DNA of 5,091 nt from Micrococcaceae bacterium (GCA_003486025.1 DNHA01000246.1:1-5091); one strand, 5' to 3'. Shown: positions 1 to 5,091, counted from the first letter of the stretch. Numbers and translations: made by a program. Notes: generated by a model not told the origin, from the letters alone.

Positions 1-80
1 TCTTCAAGAAGATGGGCGTCGGCTCCCGCGTCCAAGCTGTCGCGCTGGCGCACAGCCATGGTGTGGCAAGCTCCACTTAG
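1..80 (+). CDS. LuxR/NarL-family transcriptional regulator, C-terminal end only
   Basis: The frame starting at base 3 is open from the window edge to TAG at 78-80 and gives 25 residues beginning FKKMGVGSRVQAVALA. This matches the end of the LuxR-type helix-turn-helix domain, where a K-K/L-G-V-x-S-R-x-Q-A-V stretch follows the recognition helix and forms the last part of the DNA-binding unit. Such proteins are usually response regulators with an N-terminal receiver domain, but that part is outside the window, so the class (two-component regulator, quorum sensor or other) cannot be told. The tail after the domain is only about nine residues (HSHGVASST), as is normal when the HTH is C-terminal. 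A terminator-like hairpin starts 4 bases after the stop, so transcription probably ends here. Confidence is good for the family and nil for the signal sensed. Confidence 0.8.
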   Translation, partial: FKKMGVGSRVQAVALAHSHGVASST

Positions 81-83
81 CCT

Positions 84-101
84 CCCGGCATTGATGCTGG
101 G
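84..101 (+). terminator. hairpin after the LuxR-family gene, probable terminator
   Basis: CCCGGCA (84-90), loop TTGA (91-94) and TGCTGGG (95-101) form a 7-bp stem with one G-T pair. It begins 4 bases after the regulator's stop codon. No T-run follows, so this is not a classic rho-independent terminator, but actinobacterial terminators often lack the U tail. The call rests on position and stem only. Confidence 0.4.
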
Positions 102-363
102 CTTGGCGATGACCAGGACTGCGGACACAAACTGGTGCAGGGAAAATGCCGCACTCGAGCCCTCATCGCTATGGCCGGCCGACGGCTGACCGCGCTATTC
201 GCCATGATCCGTGGCGTGTCATTTCATGATGTTCCGGAGCAGGAAATTGCTCCACGGTCTCCGGCCACGTCCCGCCGTGCTTCGGGCAAGCAATGGCAGG
301 CACCATCCCTACGGCGAGTCCAGGCTCTAGCAACTATGGGCAACGAGGTGCAGGATAGGTTCC
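102..363. other. intergenic spacer without a recognisable gene
   Basis: This stretch lies between the regulator's terminator-like hairpin and the YdeI-like start. Its open frames on both strands give arginine- and serine-rich, low-quality translations that resemble no family I know and run antisense or out of frame into the next gene. The only structure I would note is the hairpin at 236-253. I could not identify a convincing -35/-10 pair for the gene at 364. Confidence 0.5.
236..253 (+). promoter_or_regulatory. hairpin with GAAA loop upstream of the YdeI-like gene
   Basis: GGAGCAG (236-242) pairs with TTGCTCC (247-253) around a GAAA loop, with six Watson-Crick pairs and one G-T closing pair. 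A competing pairing exists: CCGGAG (234-239) is the exact reverse complement of CTCCGG (259-264), so the left arm could pair with either partner. The element lies about 110 bases before the ATG at 364. It could be a leader structure or a terminator of upstream transcription, but no function is shown by the sequence. Confidence 0.3.
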
Positions 364-936
364 ATGGATCCACAAGATGCTTTGATTCTTCCTGATGCCA
401 CCGCTTGGCGCGCTTGGCTTGATGAACACGAAGAAACCAGCGATGGCGTTTGGCTGGTAGTGGCAAAGAAGGGAACGACTTCTCCAACCTCGCTCGCTGT
501 CGCACAAGCATTGCCCGAGGCGCTTTGCAGCGGATGGATCGATGCCATTCGTCGCAAGCGCGATGAGACGACCTTCCTTCAGCGTTATACACCTCGGCGG
601 AAGACCTCTGTTTGGTCTCAGAGGAATACTGGATTTGCGCAGGAACTGATCAACCAAGGCCGCATGCGTCCGCGAGGGTATGCGGAGATCCAAAAGGCCA
701 AGGACGATGGGCGGTGGGAACGCGCGTACCAAGGCCAAGCCACCGCACAGGTACCGCAAGATCTCCAAGATGCGCTGGACCGATCTCCTCTTGCTGCCAA
801 AAATTTCGCCGCGTTGAAGTCCCAGCCGCGCTATCACATCCTGCATCAGCTGATGATTTCCCGGACCCAGAAGACCCGCAGCGCGCGGCTCGCCAAGTTC
901 CTGGCCGAGCTGGAAGCCACGGACTCGGAGGGCTGA
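364..936 (+). CDS. YdeI/OmpD-associated family protein
   Basis: This encodes a 190-residue protein matching the YdeI/OmpD-associated family, whose members are usually about 190-200 residues, so it appears complete. Visible family landmarks, in order, are GVWLVVAKKG (28-37), the motif EALCSGWIDAIRR (52-64), RYTPRRKTSVWSQRN (74-88), a G-x-M-x-x-x-G-x-x-x-I region followed by DDGRW (99-118), and the C-terminal helical part with FAALKSQPRYHIL (148-160) and TRSARLAKF (171-179). Some family members are annotated as bacteriocin-protection proteins because E. coli YdeI was linked to resistance to polymyxin and other peptides; the biochemical activity is not established and should not be assumed here. 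There is no signal peptide or membrane segment, so it is probably cytosolic. The ATG at 364 has an AGGA (352-355) at 8-base spacing. It seems to be a single-gene unit: a 274-base gap follows. The long minus-strand frame opposite it looks like a codon-bias shadow. Confidence 0.85.
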   Translation: MDPQDALILPDATAWRAWLDEHEETSDGVWLVVAKKGTTSPTSLAVAQALPEALCSGWIDAIRRKRDETTFLQRYTPRRKTSVWSQRNTGFAQELINQGRMRPRGYAEIQKAKDDGRWERAYQGQATAQVPQDLQDALDRSPLAAKNFAALKSQPRYHILHQLMISRTQKTRSARLAKFLAELEATDSEG

Positions 937-1063
937 GCCGCCAACTCCCTGTCCACGATGTGCAAAACGGTCGGCGCTGCTATTGTGTGCGGCTCGCCTC
1001 GGTGATGGCGGTTCAGACGAAGGGCGCGGCACTGGTGCGAGGTATCAGAGCACCGGCGATTCT
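933..1063. repeat. imperfect direct repeat, left copy
   Basis: This copy pairs with 2293-2420. The left end matches over 8 bases (933-940 with 2293-2300). A variable stretch follows that is 3 bases longer in this copy. From 953 to 1063 the two copies align without gaps to 2310-2420, with about 82 of 111 bases identical. The first 31 aligned bases (953-983) hold 28 matches. The repeat consists of the 3' half of a small membrane-protein gene plus its downstream flank. The two copies lie either side of the putative nuclease gene. Confidence 0.7.
980..1063 (-). pseudogene. decayed copy of the small two-helix membrane protein gene
   Basis: Read on the minus strand, this region aligns without gaps to the 3' part of the intact gene at 2337-2546: 58 of 84 bases match by hand count and the stop codons coincide (980-982 against 2337-2339). 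The translation keeps 12 of 26 residues, including the C-terminal TAITEASRTQ against TTITEAIRTK. An in-frame TGA at 1013-1015 replaces the glycine codon 59 of the intact gene. Hydrophobic residues of the second membrane helix are replaced by P, R and P. Beyond about 1064 the similarity is lost, and another TGA falls in frame at 1070-1072, so the N-terminal half and its start are gone. This is a relic of a duplicated gene. It lies in the 274-base gap between the YdeI-like gene and the putative nuclease gene. Confidence 0.7.
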
Positions 1064-1210
1064 GTCATTTCATCTGGTTCCCTGGGTTATCAAGTTATTG
1101 AGCGGAACGTGTAGTTAGAAGGAGCGCAGTCATTAGTTGAGCGCCGAGGAGCAAATGTAGCGCCGATGAGTCCTTGCGCGAACGGCGTTGGCCCCAACCG
1201 TCGGTAGGAC
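1064..1210. other. remainder of the gap upstream of the putative nuclease gene
   Basis: After the relic membrane gene, about 150 bases hold no gene I can support. TTGAGC occurs twice (1098-1103 and 1137-1142), but neither has a convincing -10 element at 16-18 bases. GTTGG and CCAAC face each other just before the gene (around 1187-1198), but the gap between them is too small for a stable hairpin. The promoter of the downstream gene is therefore unresolved. Confidence 0.4.
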
Positions 1211-2194
1211 ATGTCAGCATTTATTAGAACCTCGATCGAAGGATGTCAATTGGACTCTCAGCTTCCTCTGCGAATACTTGAAGCCGTTGGGCTGCTGCAC
1301 CGTTTGGGCTACTACGCTCTGCGTATTTTGCCCGGAATCAATGCCTCAGGTACGGCCTGGCGGATTGTTATTTTCAACGTCACGGAATGGAATTTCGAGG
1401 ATGAGTTCGGCGACCCCTATAACGCGGAAGAGCGCTGCCTGTACTCCACGGCTGGCCAAAACGTTTTCAATAATGACGTCCAATTTCCCGAAGACGTCAG
1501 CCATGTGAGCGTTGCGGAGGCAATTCTTGAGGCGATGCCCTCGCTGCAGCGCAGTACGGGTCAAGAGAGCGGAAACCAGCAATACACCAACTGGTACGCG
1601 ATGCTTTTGTCCCAAGTTCATAGCCTGGCTGATCTCCCCGTTGCCTATGCCGATTACTTCGACGATTCACTCGGCTGGGAGCTGGGGTGGGGAAGCACGC
1701 GGCGTGTGCCCGAGCCACCGAAGCATCTGCCGGCACCCAAGCCCAGTAAACGTGCCGACAGCGACGAGCACTACGTGCTCGAGCTCTGCGATCAGGTGCT
1801 GGCGGCAAAGCGGACAGGCCAGCAAACGTTCCCCTGGCTGGTCGGCGACCCATCGATAACGAACGGAAAAGTTAAGCCACTTCCGGTGGACGGTTATTGG
1901 GCTGAACTCGGAATAGTCGTGGAATATCACGAAAGGCAGCACACCGAATCGGTGCCATTTTTCGACGACAAGATGACGGCGAGCGGACGGCGACGCGGCG
2001 ACCAGCGCAGGATCTACGATGCCCGTAAAGCAGAACTCATCCCGGAGCACAATTTGAAGCTTGTCATCATTGATTTTAAGAACTTCAGCAACAAGCGCGG
2101 CAAGATCGTTCGGAAGCCGAGCGAAGATTTGAAAATCGTCGAATCGATGCTCTCACAGGTTATGGAAGATTCCGCAGGAGATATCACAAGATAA
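1211..2194 (+). CDS. uncharacterised protein with putative VSR/DUF559-like PD-(D/E)XK nuclease domain
   Basis: This encodes 327 residues in two parts. The C-terminal part (about 205-293) starts with FPWLVGD (207-213) and continues with LPVDGYWAELG, then VVEYHERQH (236-244), VPFFD (248-252), RGDQRRIYDARK (262-273) and a closing LKLVIIDF (282-289). The spacing D227-x10-E238-x4-Q243-H244, a conserved basic helix, and a final hydrophobic strand are what I know from small VSR/DUF559-like nucleases of the PD-(D/E)XK fold, so D227, E238 and Q243 are candidate active-site residues. The N-terminal part (about 18-160) contains GYYALRILPGINASGTAWRI and, later, NWYAMLL with LPVAYADYF (142-150). It resembles a conserved module of unknown function that I recall from other bacterial hypothetical proteins, but I cannot name it. 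The linker around 162-182 is rich in P and K. There is no signal or membrane segment. TAG at 1205-1207 blocks any longer start. TTG at 1250 has the better Shine-Dalgarno site, so the true protein may begin 13 residues later. A DNA repair, restriction or defence role is inference. Confidence 0.75.
   Translation: MSAFIRTSIEGCQLDSQLPLRILEAVGLLHRLGYYALRILPGINASGTAWRIVIFNVTEWNFEDEFGDPYNAEERCLYSTAGQNVFNNDVQFPEDVSHVSVAEAILEAMPSLQRSTGQESGNQQYTNWYAMLLSQVHSLADLPVAYADYFDDSLGWELGWGSTRRVPEPPKHLPAPKPSKRADSDEHYVLELCDQVLAAKRTGQQTFPWLVGDPSITNGKVKPLPVDGYWAELGIVVEYHERQHTESVPFFDDKMTASGRRRGDQRRIYDARKAELIPEHNLKLVIIDFKNFSNKRGKIVRKPSEDLKIVESMLSQVMEDSAGDITR
1238..1243 (+). promoter_or_regulatory. Shine-Dalgarno site favouring a TTG start at 1250
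   Basis: GAAGGA at 1238-1243 stands 6 bases before an in-frame TTG at 1250-1252. The ATG at 1211 has only an AGGA (1206-1209) one base away, too close for normal ribosome binding. The clearly family-like sequence begins at about residue 18, after both candidates. A start at 1250 would give 314 residues. Confidence 0.45.
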
Positions 2195-2292
2195 AGATCG
2201 CAGAACTACCTGCAGGGCCAATCAGAACGGCAAGGCTGGGATGACACTTCCGGATCTGTGTTTTAGTTGGTCGGTGCGAGTACCTGCGGCGA

Positions 2293-2420
2293 CTGAGCCG
2301 CTCCCCCGGCCACGATGTGCCACACGGTCGGCGTTGCTATTTGGTGCGTATTGCCTCGGTGATAGTGGTTCCCACATAGAGCACAGCGCCGGAAAGAAGC
2401 ACCAGTCCACCGGTGATTCC
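2293..2420. repeat. imperfect direct repeat, right copy
   Basis: This is the partner of 933-1063. It covers the 3' half of the intact membrane-protein gene (from the TAG stop at 2337-2339 inward) and its downstream flank 2293-2336. The flank stretch 2310-2336 matches 953-979 in 24 of 27 positions, a higher identity than the coding part (58 of 84). Since the downstream gene boundary is only about 100 bases away (nuclease stop at 2194), the repeat fills most of this convergent intergenic region. Confidence 0.7.
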
Positions 2421-2546
2421 ACCGCCCAAGATGAGGCTGGCGAGGCCGAGAACCATCACTGTGCATCCCAAATACATGAAGATCGACGAGCTGGTATTCG
2501 CCTGAGTTTTTCCGGACATTTTCACGTTTTCTACAGGCTGCGACAT
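2337..2546 (-). CDS. small membrane protein with two predicted transmembrane helices
   Basis: This encodes 69 residues. A short polar N-terminus (about 1-21, with K9 and K13) is followed by a hydrophobic helix at about 22-41 (FMYLGCTVMVLGLASLIL), a tight glycine turn GGGITGG (41-47), a second helix at about 48-62, and a short charged tail TEAIRTK. Charges at both ends suggest a hairpin in the cytoplasmic membrane with both termini inside. I recognise no named family. The ATG at 2544-2546 has only a weak upstream TTTAGG. A second ATG nine codons later (MSGKTQ) is possible and equally weak. Support for this strand over the overlapping plus-strand frame comes from the membrane pattern and from the decayed copy at 980-1063, whose alignment keeps this reading frame and stop. 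The gene converges on the putative nuclease gene and diverges from the dehydrogenase gene. Confidence 0.7.
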   Translation of the reverse strand: MSQPVENVKMSGKTQANTSSSIFMYLGCTVMVLGLASLILGGGITGGLVLLSGAVLYVGTTITEAIRTK

Positions 2547-2636
2547 GCCTAAACTCTAACATCTTGATAATCAGATTGTCCTCATGAAGCGACCGATTCG
2601 CCTAATCAACTCGTGCTTCACACTAGGACTGGGCAC

Positions 2637-2665
2637 TTGCACGGCGGGGCAAAGATGCGCAGAAT
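2637..2665 (+). promoter_or_regulatory. weak candidate promoter for the dehydrogenase gene
   Basis: TTGCAC (2637-2642) and CAGAAT (2660-2665) are 17 bases apart. They match the -35 and -10 consensus at 3 and 4 of 6 positions. This would give a leader of about 55 bases to the TTG at 2727. The spacing and location are right but the match is modest. Confidence 0.22.
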
Positions 2666-2715
2666 GAACTTTGAGGCTCACCCCGGACAACTACGGCACC
2701 GGTGCGATCCATACG

Positions 2716-2720
2716 GGAGG
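2716..2720 (+). promoter_or_regulatory. strong Shine-Dalgarno site deciding the TTG start at 2727
   Basis: GGAGG at 2716-2720, within GGGAGGAA, sits 6 bases before TTG 2727-2729, which lies in frame with the dehydrogenase. The frame stays open to an ATG-less extension from 2613, but residues upstream of 2727 (rich in H, R and G) do not resemble the family, whereas TLRVLVPNGRL directly after the TTG is a normal family N-terminus. Confidence 0.75.
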
Positions 2721-2726
2721 AACCCT

Positions 2727-3662
2727 TTGACTTTACGCGTGCTCGTCCCCAATGGCCGGCTCTTGGCGAAACTCGACGTACCCGGCGTCACTCCGATCTA
2801 CTGGCACCTCAACGACTCGGTCGAGGAAGCCCCGGAAGCAGATGTGCTGATTACCGAACGTCCGTTGTTGGTCGAACGGCGCGCTCGGGTCTCTCGAATT
2901 CCGGGATTGCGCCACGTGCATCTGCTCTCCCTCGGGTACGAATGGGTTCTGGAACATCTGACTCCCGACGTTAGTTTGAGCAATTCCCGCGGTGCGGTAG
3001 AAGATGCCACTGCTGAGCACACGCTGGCTCTGGTGTTGGCTTCTCTGCGCGAGCTTCCCGCAGCAGGAGTTCAACAACAAAAGCAAGTTTGGAATCCGCT
3101 GTGGGGTGGCACTCTGCACGGAGCCACCGTTTTATTGTTGGGATTTGGCGGGGTTGGACAAGAGATCTACCAACGCCTTCTGCCCTTCAAACCCAAGGAG
3201 GTGTTCGCGGTAGCCAGCAGTGCTCGGCAGCTCGACGACGGCACACAGGTCCATGGGATCGATGAGATGCCAGATCTTCTGCCACAAGCGCAGCTCGTGA
3301 TCGTGGCCCTGCCAGACGCCCCGTCCACGCGCGGAATCGTCGATGATAAATTTTTAGCGAGCATGCCAGATCGATCCCTGCTGGTGAATGTCGGACGCGG
3401 ACCCGTGGTCGACACCGAGGCACTGCTCTTCGAGCTCCAGTCAGAAAGACTGTGCGCGGCGCTGGATGTCACCGACCCGGAACCGCTACCCGAAGCACAC
3501 CCCTTGTGGACGGCACCAAATTGCTTGATCACCCCGCATATAGCTGGAAATACGTCGAAGTTCATCGATCTTGCGATGAACTTGGCCGTGGAACAGGTCA
3601 AGCGCTTGGCCGTCGGGCAGGAACCACTTCATCTGGTGCGTGTGGTTGGTCCGGCGAATTAG
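2727..3662 (+). CDS. D-2-hydroxyacid dehydrogenase, NAD(P)-dependent
   Basis: With the TTG start the protein is 311 residues, a normal length for this family, whose members interconvert 2-keto acids and D-2-hydroxy acids in the cytosol. The N-terminal substrate-binding part includes HLLSLGYEWVLEH (65-77) and NSRGAVEDATAEHTLAL (86-102). The Rossmann part has the dinucleotide motif GFGGVG (139-144). The catalytic residues are all present: R224 in LVNVGRGPVVD, E252 in DVTDPEPLP and H271 in TPHIAG. The strand after the glycine motif ends VFAVASSAR (159-167), with no acidic residue where NAD-preferring members carry aspartate, but with S-S-A-R there, so NADPH preference is likely. Substrate is not readable from the sequence; a glyoxylate/hydroxypyruvate reductase-like or other keto acid role is possible. 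It is 62 bases upstream of dgt, which seems to have its own promoter. No convincing terminator lies between them. Confidence 0.9.
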   Translation: MTLRVLVPNGRLLAKLDVPGVTPIYWHLNDSVEEAPEADVLITERPLLVERRARVSRIPGLRHVHLLSLGYEWVLEHLTPDVSLSNSRGAVEDATAEHTLALVLASLRELPAAGVQQQKQVWNPLWGGTLHGATVLLLGFGGVGQEIYQRLLPFKPKEVFAVASSARQLDDGTQVHGIDEMPDLLPQAQLVIVALPDAPSTRGIVDDKFLASMPDRSLLVNVGRGPVVDTEALLFELQSERLCAALDVTDPEPLPEAHPLWTAPNCLITPHIAGNTSKFIDLAMNLAVEQVKRLAVGQEPLHLVRVVGPAN

Positions 3663-3708
3663 AAACTCCCAATCACCGGTTTTACCTGCTCGTTTGGGGT
3701 GCATGACT

Positions 3709-3714
3709 TAGGCT
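3709..3714 (+). promoter_or_regulatory. probable -10 element of a (near-)leaderless dgt promoter
   Basis: TAGGCT at 3709-3714 fits the actinobacterial TAnnnT -10 pattern. Transcription would start about 7 bases later, near 3721, leaving 0-4 bases before the ATG at 3725. No Shine-Dalgarno site precedes that ATG, which agrees with leaderless translation. The -35 is poor: TTTACC at 3681-3686 is 22 bases away, too far for a normal spacer. Confidence 0.4.
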
Positions 3715-3724
3715 AGTTCCTACG

Positions 3725-5091
3725 ATGGATATCAGGCAGAAAACTCATGACACCGGCGGCCGAGAGCGCGCAATCATCGAGCAGAATCGTACCGGCGAGG
3801 ACGATTTTCGTATCGATATCGAACGCATCCGCTTCTCTCCATACTTCTCGCGCCTATCGGCGGTCACCCAAGTCATTCCGCAAGCAGGTTCGGGCACCAC
3901 GGTGCATAACCGGCTGACTCACTCATTGAAGGTTTCCGCCGTGGCACGCAGCATCGCCATCCGGTTGCGCACCGCAGACGAGGAGACCCGCAACCTTGTC
4001 GCGGAACTAGGCGGTTGCGATCCGGTCGTCGTCCAGGCGGCGGCTGCCGCCCACGATTTGGGCCACCCTCCTTTCGGACATTTGGGCGAACAAGAACTGG
4101 ACCGGGTGGCCCGCAACATTTTGGGGTTGCCCGACGGTTTTGAGGGCAACGCGCAAACCTTCCGTATTTTGACCGCGCTGGATAGTTGTGGTGCTACGGC
4201 GCGTGGGATGAATCTGACCCGTGCGGTGCGTGCCGCGGTGCTGAAATATCCTTGGACGCGAAACGAGTGGCGCACCATGGCACCGATTTCCTCGGAGTTG
4301 CTTCCCCGCGGGGTGGGTACCGATCCAGCGGCAGGCGCCATCAAGTATTCTGCCTACGATATTGAAGCCGCCGAGATGCGTGACGTGCTCTCGGTGTTCC
4401 CCGCCGTCGCCAAGTACCAGCAGACCGTTGAAAGTTCGGTCATGGATATCGCCGATGACATCGCCTACGCGGTTCATGATCTGGATGATTTTTACCGCGC
4501 GGGAATTTTGCAGTACACCACGGTGTCCGCCGAATTCCGGGCCTGGCTGGAGCAGACCGAACAGTTGGCCGCCTTGCGCCAAGCAGATCTGGACCAGCGC
4601 AAGCCGGGCCATGCACTGGAAATGACCTGGCGTCGCGCCTTCGCCAAGGATCCATGGATTGCCGACGCGGATGCTTTCCGTGACTCGGTGCAGCGTGTAG
4701 GACATGACCTGGTTGAGGGGCTGCTGGCGGTTCCTTACGATGGAGGGTTAGAAGCTGACCGCGCCGTGACCGCATTTTCCCGCCGGTGGATCGACCGGTT
4801 GCAAGAATCGGTGACCGTGGAACGTACGCCAACGATCCGCAGCGGACATGTGCGGCTCACCAAGGAGGCGTGGCATGATGTGGGCGTGCTGAAGTTTGTG
4901 CACTCGCGCTTCGTCTTGGATCGCTCGGACTTAGCCGTGTACCAGCGCGGGCAGACTCGCATCATCAAGTCCTTGGCCGAAGGATTTAACTCATGGCTTA
5001 ATGACCCCGATGATGCGGCGCGTGCGCCGCGCCGCCTTCTGGACTCCGTTCAGGCCGCCACCGAGGAATACCGGCAGTTGCGCGCGCACTC
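3725..5091 (+). CDS. dgt: deoxyguanosinetriphosphate triphosphohydrolase-like HD protein, 3' end outside window
   Basis: The frame is open from ATG 3725 to the window edge (455 codons plus 2 bases). The enzyme class hydrolyses dNTPs, classically dGTP, to the deoxynucleoside and triphosphate, helping set dNTP pools in the cytosol. Landmarks in order are RFSPYFSRLSAVTQV (36-50, the conserved entry segment), NRLTHSLKVSAVAR with metal ligand H66 (62-75), AAAAHDLGHPPFGHLGEQEL with the H110-D111 pair that names the HD superfamily (106-125), EGNAQTFRIL (140-149), KYSAYDIE (207-214), and VMDIADDIAYAVHDLDDF (239-256), whose D244-D245 holds the last metal ligand. All catalytic residues look intact. The C-terminal part includes LKFVHSRFV and the RAPRRLLDSVQ region. 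Related proteins range from about 430 to 505 residues, so only a modest C-terminal piece should be missing. In actinobacteria dgt commonly precedes dnaG, which may lie just outside. The ATG lacks a Shine-Dalgarno site and follows a TAGGCT box closely, so the mRNA is probably leaderless. Confidence 0.93.
   Translation, partial: MDIRQKTHDTGGRERAIIEQNRTGEDDFRIDIERIRFSPYFSRLSAVTQVIPQAGSGTTVHNRLTHSLKVSAVARSIAIRLRTADEETRNLVAELGGCDPVVVQAAAAAHDLGHPPFGHLGEQELDRVARNILGLPDGFEGNAQTFRILTALDSCGATARGMNLTRAVRAAVLKYPWTRNEWRTMAPISSELLPRGVGTDPAAGAIKYSAYDIEAAEMRDVLSVFPAVAKYQQTVESSVMDIADDIAYAVHDLDDFYRAGILQYTTVSAEFRAWLEQTEQLAALRQADLDQRKPGHALEMTWRRAFAKDPWIADADAFRDSVQRVGHDLVEGLLAVPYDGGLEADRAVTAFSRRWIDRLQESVTVERTPTIRSGHVRLTKEAWHDVGVLKFVHSRFVLDRSDLAVYQRGQTRIIKSLAEGFNSWLNDPDDAARAPRRLLDSVQAATEEYRQLRAH

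Noticed and set aside
334..1032. A 232-codon minus-strand open frame opposite the YdeI-like gene
   Set aside because: It overlaps a gene with clear family motifs, its translation is arginine/proline-rich without recognisable domains, and its start region runs through the relic membrane gene in another frame. It is a codon-bias shadow.
217..1081. Shared segment TGTCATTTCAT at 217-227 and 1063-1073
   Set aside because: The exact match is only 11 bases (16 of 19 with extension). A match of that length is expected by chance in a 5 kb window, and the flanks do not align.
2231..2267. ACAC...GTGTTTT after the putative nuclease gene as a terminator
   Set aside because: The stem is only 4 bp with a 10-base loop, too weak to call.
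2241..2552. A 103-codon plus-strand frame opposite the small membrane-protein gene
   Set aside because: The minus-strand frame has a coherent two-helix membrane pattern, and a decayed copy preserves its frame and stop. The plus-strand product has no such support.
2613..2726. N-terminal extension of the dehydrogenase to the plus-strand start at 2613
   Set aside because: The extra 38 residues do not resemble the family, and a strong GGAGG site at proper spacing marks TTG 2727 as the start.
3668..3698. CCCAA/TTGGG inverted repeat between the dehydrogenase and dgt as a terminator
   Set aside because: It is a five-base stem with a loop of about 20 bases and no T-run, which is not convincing.
364..5091. 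The whole window as a defence island (YdeI-like, nuclease and dNTPase together)
   Set aside because: The genes are spaced, partly convergent and have separate control signals. Dgt and the dehydrogenase look housekeeping, and no methyltransferase, helicase, toxin pair, CRISPR array or integrase is present. Only the nuclease-like protein is a reasonable candidate on its own.
1..5091. tRNA or rRNA genes, CRISPR arrays, insertion sequences
   Set aside because: I saw no cloverleaf, no regularly spaced short repeats, and no transposase motif or terminal inverted repeats on either strand by eye.

Overview
The window looks like chromosomal DNA from a moderately high-GC actinobacterium. Arthrobacter-like Micrococcaceae (Arthrobacter, Glutamicibacter, Renibacterium) are my best guess. 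The reasons are a GC content in the high fifties judged by eye, codon use, TTG starts with good Shine-Dalgarno sites, an actinobacterial-type TAGGCT -10 element sitting almost on a start codon, and the style of the Dgt and LuxR proteins. The genus is inferred, not shown.

Layout, left to right. Bases 1-80 are the last 25 codons of a LuxR/NarL-type regulator, followed at once by a terminator-like hairpin (84-101). A spacer with one further clear hairpin (236-253) leads to a YdeI/OmpD-associated family protein (364-936, +). The next gap (937-1210) is not empty: it carries the minus-strand remains of a small membrane-protein gene (about 980-1063) with an in-frame stop. Then comes a 327-residue protein of unknown role (1211-2194, +) whose C-terminal half has the layout of a VSR/DUF559-like PD-(D/E)XK nuclease. 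Converging on it is an intact gene for a 69-residue protein with two membrane segments (2337-2546, -). A short divergent intergenic region leads to a D-2-hydroxyacid dehydrogenase (2727-3662, +, TTG start). The window ends inside a dNTP triphosphohydrolase gene, dgt (3725 to past the end, +), which has no stop codon in the window.

The most notable point is that the intact membrane-protein gene and its decayed copy are direct repeats, about 1,357 bp apart, that bracket the putative nuclease gene. The short non-coding stretch just downstream of both copies is better conserved than the coding part. This suggests a local duplication, or an insertion associated with one, that placed the nuclease gene here. 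The dehydrogenase and dgt look like ordinary metabolic and housekeeping genes. I see no strong evidence that the window as a whole is one coordinated system; the putative nuclease is the best candidate for undescribed biology.
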